Source: Amia ocellicauda (lineage: Eukaryota; Chordata; Actinopteri; Amiiformes; Amiidae). From it: 64,000 nt of DNA. The number at the start of each line of letters is the position of its first letter. Position 1 is the first letter of the stretch. The notes under the pieces are model-generated. The model had not been told where the DNA came from, searched no databases, and was given only the letters and a program-made list of their open reading frames with translations. Made by a program: the position numbers and the translations under genes. Shown one piece after another: positions 53,332 through 64,000 of this stretch. Where the stretch lies: the NCBI RefSeq assembly GCF_036373705.1, contig NC_089857.1, forward strand, positions 34,916,784 to 34,980,783. Direction: 5' to 3'.

Positions 53332-53583
53332 TGAGGGGTGGATCCAGTGTCCCTGCCCTTTTCTTTGGATGTCCAAGCCTATCAGAAGTGGTAACTCACA
53401 GCTGGCGATAGAAGACAATGCCCCCAAAAAACAGAAAACAAAGCCAGTGTAACTATTCACAATGTAAGTGGTGGGAAGTGCTAATTGCTTAGTGGCATCA
53501 CTTTATATTAAGGCCAAAGTTAATTTTCGATACAATTACAATTGGGCTCGTTTGAAATATTGTATAATGCGTACCTAATTAGA

Positions 53584-53624
53584 ACTTTTAAGTCAAAAAG
53601 TTACTTTTAAGTCAAAAAGTTACT
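53584..53624. repeat. Two tandem copies of a 20-bp unit
   Basis: ACTTTTAAGTCAAAAAGTT is repeated back to back, upstream of foxd5. The two copies are identical, which suggests a recent slip or duplication. Confidence 0.85.
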
Positions 53625-55589
53625 TTTATCCCAGCCAACAACGTTGTAAGAACATTGTGCGTTAGCTAGGTTAGCAATTCCCCATATGAAGCAAACATTA
53701 ATAACTGTGTGTTTAGAGTTCATGCAAAGGGTTTTCAGATTGCAGAGTACTACAAATATTTTAGCAGTCATTTCGGTGTCAGAAATGATTAAGCCAAGTG
53801 GTATTATTAAAATGTCAATAATTCCTTTTCGCATTTGTATTCCCTATTTGTTCATTAATTATTATGTTTTTAAGTCAAACGGATTTGGCGCTTTTACTGA
53901 ATAAAATACATATTTCTAACACGTCCTTTAACAATTAATAGGCTATATAAATGTATATATAATGCATACGACAGAGTTTAATTTAACATGCGTTTATTAG
54001 TTTTTAAAACATTGTCAAGAATCAGCGGACACATGAACATTAATTTAGTTCAGGATTCCTATCTTTGGCCCTGTAGGGAGTCCTACTGTGGCCTAAAATC
54101 TCAACATTATTTAAACATACATATTTAAACTCGGTTTCCCAGAGATGAGGAAGGAGCAGCACAGTAGCTCTGTGGGAGATAAACAAGAGGCACACGGTTG
54201 TGAATATTAACACCACGCCTAAGATTAAACCCGTTGGTGAAGTTTCTTTTCCTTGGCCCCCAAGGGCTAAGTTTAGTTTTCAGCGTTTAGGGTCTTGGCA
54301 GGTGGCATGACCATGAAAATGGACCTGGATCGGCCCCCTGTTTGCATGAGAAAAAGGTGCTGGAGCGCATTAAACACAGCCATCAACATCAGAATTAAAT
54401 AGGAAATGACAGCTGCGGCGCTGGGCAAAGGGGTTTTATTAAAGTGCATGAATGGATACAACTCCTCAAAACAACCTGTACTTCATGGATATTTGTTTAA
54501 ACGGGGCTGCACGTTGACCTTCATTTTAAACTAAAAAAGACAACAAAAAATAAAAAAGTCCCCACCAATTCCTTGCCTGCGAGATCAAATCTTTCCAACG
54601 GTTTGGATTATCCTCCAGTCTTTGAAGAGACCGAAACACACATATTATGTAGTGACCAAAAAACATATATATCAGAAGAACATGTTTAATTAATTCCACA
54701 TTTAAAACTAGTGTATTCTGGGTTATATATATATAAACAATCAAACAACCTGTTAAACTACATTTGTGTGTGTGTGTACTACTTCAAATTGATGATATTA
54801 TCATTAACAGAATTGCCATCTGTGCTGCTGATTTTTCAATTTTTGCTTAATATACATTTCTTAATATGGAAGTTTATAGTTTACAATTCAAAAACAGTTC
54901 AAATATTACCGCATGTAATAAATTAATGTCATTCTGAAAAGCATTACAGTTCGAGCACTGAAGAAACGGCTTTAATGTTGTGTTGCTTTGCTCCTTTATT
55001 TCTTCTTTAAAAATGTAGATAGGTCATGTTAAATGGCAGACAACAGTTTTCAATGGCATATACCGTGGGCTAAGGCTCTTTTCTAAATGTAATGACCCTC
55101 TATGCAGTTCACAGGCATAGACTTCCTGAAAATTCAGAATATGAATGGCCACCTCAAGCGATTTCATCTCCTCACCTCCACAATAACACCCAGGTGTTAA
55201 TCTCCTGCCATTTAATGGCTCTTCTTTCGGGAGATCAACCAGGCCGGTGAAATGTTGTACTAACGCACTGACTTTAGGTATCACAGAGAATGAGCCCCTA
55301 AAATAACACCACTTCAGGAAACTAAAGCGCCGTTAGTCAGCACAATTACCTTGTGGACGCGGACAGAGTATTCAAAAGCCATCGAGTTTTACATTTAATT
55401 TCATGTCATTGACATTTATAATTTAAAGGAACAGCTTTACAAAACATTTATACATATAGAAATTACATCCGACACACAATTTCAGGGTATCTTTACCCTG
55501 ATTGCACGAAGATTGCACACGATAATAACCTATTGGCCTCAAATGGTGTCAAACACATGCGTATACACACACACATATACATATATGTC

Positions 55590-55641
<52 letters not shown>
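55590..55641. repeat. (AAT)n microsatellite
   Basis: About 17 units, preceded by an AC/AT run. It lies beyond the zng1 3' end. Open frames that read through it as poly-Asn are artefacts. Confidence 0.95.
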
Positions 55642-55642
<1 letters not shown>

Positions 55643-55808
55643 GGATGTCTTTGTTAAAGTTACATTCAACAATGAATTTAAATTATGTTTTTATTTAGAA
55701 GCGTCATGTTACAAAAACCAATGCAGAAAGGACTTACAAGATTGTGTTTAAGACAGGTTTTTTTAAGTTTATTTGAAAATAATGTAAATGTAAAGTAAAC
55801 AACATGTA

Positions 55809-55814
55809 TTTATT
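55809..55814 (-). terminator. Candidate zng1 polyadenylation signal
   Basis: AATAAA on the - strand, about 175 bases after the zng1 stop; a second one follows at 55768-55773. Either would give a short 3' UTR. Confidence 0.5.
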
Positions 55815-55987
55815 CTCTCTTTACCTTTTGATAACATTTTTTTCATTTTAACTATAGTTCTAGATATATTCTTCTTCTGAAGTAATATAGCTTTAAAACA
55901 CTTACTAAAAGGATGTTTAACTCCTTCCCTGCTACTAATTTGTCTTCTGTTTACCATATGGATGCGAATCACACAGAAGTCCTTTGG

Positions 55988-57806
55988 CTAGTCACTGCTT
56001 TGTTGGTTGAGAACTGTTGAAATGAATAGATCCTTGAGGATACTCTTATCAAGATTTTTACCTGCAAATGACAGAAATACGTAAATAAATATGCAACATG
56101 CAAAGTACATGAACACACACACACAAATCATTACTGCTATCAAGAGATGTACAAATCAGTTACTACTTTCACATGAACACAGACAGATTGCTGTTTGTTA
56201 GTAGGATCCTAAATAAATTATTCTGAAAATTATCTATTTATATTATAAGTACAAATATTAAGCATACACAAAATGGGACAAATTTACCATAGGTTGTTTT
56301 TATTACATTTATTAATTGTACCTTAGGCTGTTATAATAAATATGGCTTTTTCTCATTTCTCATTTGCAAAAATTAAACCCGTAATTACTTGTCTGAAGCT
56401 CACCTATGAACACCAGTCTGTTGATTCTGGGCTCTGGGTCATCCCATATCTGTGGAGTTTCTTCCAGGTCATATAGTTCATGAACACCCTGTAGTATCAT
56501 CTGCTGTGGCTTGTCTTCTATGGAAACGATCCCCTGATTTCAGTTCACAAGAAGATTAAAAATGCTTTCAGAAGAAAATACACGTCATACATTACCAACA
56601 TCTTTATAGAGTTCCTTCCATACAAAGTTTCCTTAATGTCTATGGCCCAGATTAAATCCAAACATCAACCCAGCCACATCGCATTGTAAGAATCTGGTTA
56701 TTGATGGCAGCTTTTTGTTGTTCCAATGTTATTTGCTTCTATCCAATGGAAACCTGCCATCAAGTACCTTGTTTCGTAATGTGCAACTTGCAGATTATCT
56801 ACCATATCAGCCTGAATTCACATTCATTGTGTAATGGTTTAAAACTAAAACCCCAAACCCTTCAGATAACACAGTAGCTGCTAGATCTGATTTGTTAAAT
56901 TTATGGAAAAAATATATACATAGCACAGCAAAATATAAAGATGAATGTTATTGAGACAATATTTTACCTTTAATCGAATGATCTTCATTAACACACCAGC
57001 TTTGTTCTTAACAGTCTTCTCCCACAAAATGTTCTGAAAAAACATGCATATACTATTTTTATCTTTTTGTTGTTGTTTACCAATCAAACAAATTAATACA
57101 GACCATTAAAATTACTATTTAAATGTAATCTATTTGTAGTCATCCTACATTCTTTATATATATTCGGTCCATAGTTTAATCTACAGATCAAGATCAATCT
57201 TTTATTTTTTTAAATAAATAGATTTTGTCGATGAAGATGTTTATTAACACAATAATATAGATAAAACACCAATTAAAAAAGCTGCTACCCTCCCTGTTAC
57301 AATAGTATACATGTACCACAATACAAATGGAAAACAGATTATTTAATCACAGCACCCCTTTCAATGGGTTTAAAATAAAAATCACTGTATCTGAAATTAC
57401 TGTATGAAAAAAGCAAAGGATGGGTAGCTCACAGAATACTAGTTACCTGAATATACAAATTTAAACATTCTTCTGAAACGCTCCCAGGTACTTCAAATGT
57501 TACCGTGAGAATACTCTGAAAAACAGGGGGGGATATACAGGGCTTGTTATTTTATATTATTTTTTGCAGTACCAACATAATTCCTTTATGGTTTAACTTA
57601 AGAAACAGTCTTAAGTCTTAAGAAATAGTAATTAGGACAGCAGTATTGAGAGCTTATAAATATGGCAGCATTAGAAAGGTAAACATACCCGAGGACAAAA
57701 ACAATGTTAAAGATGCTTAAACGCAGGGCTCATCTGAATGTTCAAGTTAATGTTAAAATTTAAAAAATATTCATTAAAATCTTTAAACTAAAAACACATA
57801 ATGCTT

Positions 57807-57845
<39 letters not shown>

Positions 57846-60800
57846 CCAATGGTTGTATTGGTTGAAAATATCTAAATGCTGAAACACAAACACCCACAGA
57901 AGCACACAAATGTAATCTGCTTTTTTGTCCCCGTGTGAATTCTCTCTCAGCATTAAAAGGCACTTTGCAGATCTTTAGGTATTGTGTGTAAGTGTTAAAG
58001 TTAAACACTTCCTTGTTATTTGGTATAACAACAGAAACTAGCAGAGACATTTGCATGAAAAGAGCAACTGGGCTCGGCTCAGTAGGGGTTTCTTGCGTTT
58101 CTAAAAGGAGAAAGAGAAAACAGATGACAATATAAACATTTAACCCCCTCCTAGGAGGACATTAAACCCCACACTGTGGCAGCAGTCTTACGATGGCACT
58201 CAGGGCTCAGCGAGGAACAAAGTAATGAAAATAGATGTAGAACACCCTGTTTCACTTCAGACAGCGGCCCACTAGTGTTAGAGGCATTCAGTTAAAACAA
58301 TTTGTGGGGTACGTACTCATAGGATCTTGTTGTATGTCACTCATTATACCAGACTCTCAAACTGGAAATGGCTTAACAACTGGTCTTACACTAAAAGTAA
58401 TGTCCTCCCTTTGACCCTGTTAATATAGTTGAATTAGGCTTCAAGGAATGCCATGAAGTGATGTGCTGCCCAGACAAAAAGGGTTTCATGAAAATCCTCC
58501 TTTAGATGCCAAGCTGCAAGTTTTCAATATTTTACACACTTGTGGATATTTTGCAACAGGGAAATGAATCTTTTTGCAGATGTTCTTAATCAATAAATGG
58601 TGAGGGTTAGGGTAAAACCTAAGGATTCACAGTGTTTTTCTCAGCATATATATATGCAAATCCAGCTCAACAAACTAAATGAAAGGTTCCTTAGCTACAA
58701 AATGATATTGCATATATATAACAGCCCTCATACCCTCAGCATGAATAAATGAGGTATACATAGCTATTATTATTGACAAAACATAGTCACAGTGCTATGT
58801 GACACATATATTACAGTTGGACTGTTATTTAAAATGTTTATTTAGTATTTTAGTATTTAGTATTTTCAATAAGGAAACAAGTTTAATATTTTCAATTACT
58901 GTATTAGCTCATGGTTGAATACATACATACATATCCACATTTTTAACCCTTTAATTTAGGTATCTGTAAAATAAAAAGTGTTTCACCACAAAAAGAAAAA
59001 GACAGCAGATAAAAAAAACATACTTTTAAGTGTAATCTTTTAAAAATGTGCATCATGGACCAAATTATATATTGTTTATTGCATTTAGTCCACAAATAAA
59101 ACAGCTTTGAAGTTTGACATACGGACACAATTAATCAATCAAACACACCAACTATCAACTGCTGGTCAATGTGAAGAACTAAACATTTTCATGCATGGCA
59201 GGTAAGAAATGCAACTTTCTCCATTAGGCGGTTACCTTGTCTAGATGTGGCTGTGTCGTCTGCATTTGATGCAGCTTTTCCTGTAAACTAGAAAGGAAGC
59301 AATTATCCCATTAGGACGCTAAACCTCACAACTGCATGTATATAACCCTATAACAACTACAGAAAATGACTACTAAAACTACCAGGTAGGTTTCAATGAA
59401 TATGCTGGGTATAGACAAAATAATGTATACAGTTAGATTCTGATGCATATATTGTGCTTTCCATTCACAACTCATTGTCAGGGTTTCAATAGTACATTTC
59501 TGTCACCTCATATAATTCACCTTGTCTCAGTTCAAACTTTTAAAATCCCATCAGAAATAGATTAGTCCTTATAACTGTGAACAGGAACAAGAGGGAGCAT
59601 TGTATGTCTTTGTTCATACTGTGTGTCTGCATTGGATTTCTCAAGAAAAAAATGCGAAAGGCACCTGCAGAGAGAAAAACTTTTTTTTTTTTTTTTAATC
59701 AAAAGCAAATTGGGAGACTGTAGAGAGCGCAGAATGTAATTGTGTGATCTAAGAGTGGAACCGAGTTGATTCAGAAAAAGTCTTAAAAGGAAATCTACTG
59801 TACTCCTCAAAGCCCCAATGAAGGTGCATGTTAAGTCTAACAAATGTAAATATAATAAAATATAATAAATAAGGTAAAGGTAACATTTACTGTGAAAAAA
59901 ATAATTATAAAATTATGAATAAATTAAAAGATTAAGAGAATGGCTGTTTTGTTGGGTAAAAATACAAGTGAGGGTTTTTAAAATGCCATATGAAGTAACT
60001 GTTTAGAAACAATTAAGGACACAGGCAGTTCCTGTGTGTTTCCCTACACATACAAGGACTTAATTAGCTCCAAATCAAGCCCTCAGTACGAAGCTTGCAG
60101 ATGTTTTGGCTTAGCCTGCTGCTTAGAAAAGTTTAACTTTGCTTTCTTAATCCAGGCTCTCATGGGCCTGCTTAAATAAAAAAGGAAAAAACACACACCG
60201 GTGAGCCTTTTTTTTGTAACAGTCAGCTGCGGTGTTCAGACATGCTGAGAGAAGACATGCAGTCGAACATTGTCCAACAGATTATACTATTTACAATTGT
60301 GCCATAGAGGCAGTCACAGGGGGGGAACTTCAAACAAATGGTCTGGTAGGTCTGCAAAGGGGGTAAATTGGTAACAGTGGGTTTAAAAGAAGGGAGGGAA
60401 GGTATCTATGCAGACAAGTTTGTTAGGATAATTCTTCTCTTTTCTACCAAGTTAAAAAAATAATCCCACACAGCTGGTTGGCATTTAAAAAAAAGTTATT
60501 CCATTCTGATTACTTGGCTTTAACAATAAGAGTATTTTGCTGTGGTAATCAGACTAAAATCGTAAACATAACGATTTAAACTAAATTTAAACTGGAGAAG
60601 CAATATCTGAATTTACCTACAGCATAAAATTAGAAATTCATATAGATCCAAACATAAGTGGCCTATTTAAAGTGACTTGCTTGCATCTTTTCTCAGCTAT
60701 TATTAAAAAACATTTCCAATTACTTATCAGCATGATTTATATAAAAGCCAACTCTCAAACTAATAGACTTGAGGGAGGGGGAGGCTTGGGAGGCTTGTTT

Positions 60801-61343
60801 CCACAAAATGATACACATTGCAATATTACACAGAAAGATAATCATGAAAATGTAAAAGCAGTTTAGTTTTGAGAAGCATTGTCTTTTGCTTTACAGTTCA
60901 TGTTTCACCAGATCACTGCAGTCTTCATGGGATGAAACAGGATTGAGAGAAGACAGAGGTCCTCTGATCTCAGCATCTTCCAAAGATCTCTTAATAAAGC
61001 AACTGAAAGATGGTCTGAATTTATTGCCCTAGTTAGTATAATTGCTTAGACCAGGACCAATGATCTCATATTGCACATATTCAAATGGGGCATAATATGG
61101 TAGCTGCTCTGTACTAAGATAGCATGTTTAAGCACATAACTACATTACGGGTAATGAGGTACAATGTTCATACAATAATTTTGTTAAGGTTGACTTGCCA
61201 CCACAGACCAGATCAGGCTCAAAACATTTTATGGATTTTCATATACAAAATCCTTTTCACAGAGGCACAAATACAAAATAACATACCTTGCTCCAGATTT
61301 ACTATCAAATGAGTGAAGATCCAAAACACTGGACAGGTCAACT
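55988..61343 (-). CDS. zng1: zng1 (cbwd), zinc-regulated GTPase metallochaperone, 3' part
   Basis: The last six coding exons, in transcript order: 61343-61287, 59287-59236, 57515-57447, 57033-56968, 56533-56404 and 56061-55988 (stop TAG at 55990-55988). They join in frame at GT/AG sites to about 148 C-terminal residues; the human CBWD protein is 395. They cover the end of the linker after the GTPase domain and the CobW C-terminal domain: [81 protein letters not shown]1 proteins hydrolyse GTP to hand zinc to methionine aminopeptidase 1. The GTP-binding motifs and CxCC zinc site are in exons right of the window. The ending ([13 protein letters not shown]) is shorter than the human tail. Confidence 0.92.
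56643..56760. repeat. Possible relic of an inverted-repeat element
   Basis: GGCCCAGATTAAATCCAAAC followed by ATCAACCC resembles the TIR of the MITE copies at 33379 and 4895. No matching opposite end was found and the interior differs, so this may be a truncated relative or a different family. Confidence 0.3.
57813..57843. repeat. Poly(A) tract in a zng1 intron
   Basis: A run of about 31 A bases on the + strand. It could be the tail of a retrotransposed fragment, but no body of such an element is recognised beside it. Confidence 0.8.
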
Positions 61344-64000
61344 CTGGGAGAAACAACAACACAAATAATAGTGGCATAAGTGCAATTTTTTCAGTATTTA
61401 TGTGAAAAAATAATACAATCTTAACACAAAAGCGTAATTTGACATTCATCCTGAACTATATATCTAAAAAACATGTTTTATTTTTTTGGAATAACAAAAT
61501 GAAGACAGAAATACAACAATGCAGTACAAGTGTTCTCTGTGTTGCCCTATGTAATAATTTACAATACGCTAACTTTCAAACAGTTGGAGGTTGTGAGGTT
61601 TAATTTATATAATCCAAAGTTCTCAGCTTTATGTGCCTTTGATTATGCACGGCTCAAATTGAACAGCAGATATCAAAATATAAGGCTGAAACAAGTGTCT
61701 TTGTAAATCAGCTATTTTAATCTTTTTTTATTAAACTCTATACACTGGTGAGACCCCCCCTTTGCATTTTCATCAGCACAAGCTTCTTATGGTACAGTGG
61801 CCAGCATATGAACACCAATTTCCTTTGTAGCATGTGGTGTCTGTATTGTCAGTTGCCAGCAGCACTCCAAAAACTCATACTCATACTGTCTGAAAAACAA
61901 TCACACTGTGAAAGGTAGGTATTGCAGTGAACGAGGTTAACCTCTTATTTAATAAAGGTTAGTGATATCATAAGTAAAATATGTAGCCCTTTGAACCTTT
62001 TTAATTACTTACATTAGACTGGAGATAAACATTGCTAAGGGTTAAATGTATATATTAATTACTGTCAAACGGTGGGGGGTTTGGGAATAAAAAATAAAGT
62101 GCCAAATTCAAAAACAAACAATATCCAAATATTTCAGGTTGAAACGTCACACTGAAAATGGTAACATATTCTGCTCAGGTATTGTTGTAGCCTATAACTG
62201 CAGTCTTTGGAAGCGAGGCCTTTATAACGATATCAAAGTGAAAAACTATTAAATATATAGGATACTAACTCTTCTGACTATTCTCTTTTACTTTACAAAG
62301 TCTTGAATAGTTATTTAGTTTCTCAAACACTACTCCACAAGGTGATTTGGTAGAACCAGCTTTCAAACCATGTGTGGGTAGGGTAAATATAGTTGGGCAT
62401 CCTCAAGTATCTTGCATCAGAAACATGCTTTTATGATACAGCCTTCCCCTGTTCACTCTGTGGATGAACAGTATCTCTGTGCCACTTTAACCCACTTTAA
62501 ATATTGACAGTTTTTTTTGTTTTTGTTTTTTACACTGGAAATGTCACGTTTGTTAATTAAAATGTTTTATTGTTTTCTCCATGCAAAGTGAAAGATAATT
62601 TAAAAGACAAGAGGAATGCTTTTGGAAAATCTCACACACAATACAGGTTGTTTGCCCATAAAGTATTCTTGTAGTCTCTGCTGAACATCTTCCCAAGACT
62701 CATAATGCTGCCAGTATCAAGTTCCTTTTTCATATTTGTTCTCTTTTGATTGTTTCTTTTCGAAATTTGGGTGTATGAGAATTTAGAGCAACTATCCTCA
62801 CAGTTGTGTTGATCATGAATACGAGGATATTTAATTGCTGTGGTTCTAGTCTAGTCTAGTCCTACTAACCCATCCCTAACCTATCACTCCTCCTCTTATT
62901 ACTGAATTTTAAATCTGTTGTATCAATTTCAGCACTGGCTGTTTAACTGCAAAACGCATACAAATCAAACGGCTCTTTACCTTGATGAGAGTAATTGGTG
63001 CGGCCTAGACTTTAGTATTTTCAAAGTCAATGTCCCAGTGTGAGTCTGAGAGATAATTACCAAAATGTCAAGGAATGCACATTAAATTGACACTTCTGTA
63101 TAGTCGTGTTTGTGCAAGGGGGCTCTGAAGTTTTTTTTAACTGTTTTGTACAATGCATTTAACCTTTGCTACTAGAACAAAGCAGGGAAAATAACAAGAG
63201 TGTGATCCATAAACGCGAACATGACAGATGGTACTGGTGAGCCTTTCAGTAGACTCCTGTTTCCCAGCAGGGGTACAGGGTCAAGCAACAGGACCAGGGA
63301 GATAAGAATTCAGCAGCACAGTTACTACTGGAAATGAAATGACTTCATTCACTTTGCTAAAAAGTATGCACAGCTCACAGAAAGAAACATGTTATAACCC
63401 CCTATTGACACACGATTCAATAAAAGCTGGGAAAGTAAGTCTATCTGTGTGATTGGCCTCTGGGGAATCAGCTCAACAGTGAGAGTCAGATATGGTAAAG
63501 TGGGTTCATAGGGCTTAGAAGCTTCTAAAGAAATGGTAGTATTTTTCAATGATTGTTCTGGACTTCATCATATACATTTTATCAAGGACACCAAATCATT
63601 GCTTGTACTATTTTACTTAACATTTGTAACATTTTGAGGTGAATGGTGATTATTTTCACAGAGCTCTCCATTCCTATGCATATTACCCCAGGGGATTCAG
63701 GCTTCCCCCTGCTGGTTCTGCCCACACACTAGCAAGCTCAACCAGGATGACATCTGAAGTTGTCAAATCATTATCAACAATGATCACTGTTGACATATCA
63801 CAGCTCAGCCAGCTAGTGAAACTGTTCTGACTTAACAAATCAGTCCCTGCAATGGAGGTGTCACCGGCTGCTACATTTTAACTATCAATATCTCCTACCA
63901 TAAAAAAAAACATGTCATCGAATGGTATGTTTCTAATACCACTTAACATTTGCAAACTACTTTTGTTTCGCATACTACAGTGTCTGCCGAATACAAAACA
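61344..64000. other. zng1 intron or further upstream region, no exon recognised
   Basis: The - strand was read for the next upstream zng1 exon, expected to end in a split Arg/Ser codon after a sequence like human GLGQILETQRS. None was found, so the rest of the gene probably lies beyond 64000. Nothing else is recognised here. Confidence 0.45.

Larger units (their letters stand above)
53340..55760. other. Spacer between foxd5 start and zng1 end
   Basis: This holds the foxd5 upstream region, a 20-bp tandem duplication and an (AAT)n tract at 55590-55641. Open frames were read on both strands, and no protein or RNA gene was recognised. Control elements of foxd5 may lie here, but none can be named from sequence alone. 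Confidence 0.45.

Noticed and set aside
49274..55641. Poly-Asn, poly-Tyr and poly-Leu open frames
   Set aside because: They are trinucleotide microsatellites read as protein.
62985..63020. Possible zng1 upstream exon ending at a GT site near 62990
   Set aside because: The reading ending APITLIK does not match the expected CBWD sequence, and no matching acceptor was found.

Overview
The window is vertebrate nuclear DNA, most likely from a ray-finned fish. Genes are split into short exons with GT/AG introns, the DNA between them is AT-rich with long (ATT)n, (TA)n and (AAT)n tracts, and there are Tc1/mariner-type transposons of the kind common in fish. A foxd5-type forkhead gene also points to a fish. 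The species cannot be told from this sequence, and it could be a teleost or an earlier-branching fish.

Layout, left to right. (1) 1-664: a decayed Tc1-like transposon inside an intron. (2) 912-8641, + strand: the last 12 coding exons of unc45b, a myosin chaperone; its 5' part lies left of the window. (3) 9022-14900: intergenic, with an almost complete but dead Tc1-like element at 11167-12750. (4) 14973-16028, + strand: the two-exon gene tmem252. (5) 20372-48437, - strand: all 11 coding exons of pgm5, giving a 566-residue product; its introns hold short transposon relics and one GC-richer, promoter- or LTR-like island. (6) 52127-53176, - strand: the intronless forkhead gene foxd5 (foxd4-like group). 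(7) 55988-61343, - strand: the last six coding exons of a zng1 (formerly cbwd) zinc-chaperone gene; its 5' part lies right of the window.

TMEM252, PGM5, a FOXD4-like gene and a CBWD/ZNG1 gene also sit near each other on human chromosome 9, so most of this window is an old conserved block. UNC45B is on human chromosome 17, so its place beside tmem252 marks a rearrangement in one lineage. unc45b and pgm5 both act in striated muscle (myosin folding, and adhesion or dystrophin-linked sites), but nothing here shows that they share regulation.

The most notable points are these. The pgm5 product keeps the phosphoglucomutase catalytic loops that the human protein has lost. The dead Tc1 element has an IR/DR structure and a perfect 44-bp hairpin carrying a TATA box in both arms. 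There are two small inverted-repeat element families, one with two clear copies. A CRE-containing island lies in pgm5 intron 6. I found no evidence of a new multi-gene system. All coding calls come from reading translations and splice sites by eye and comparing them with family proteins from memory; no searches were run.
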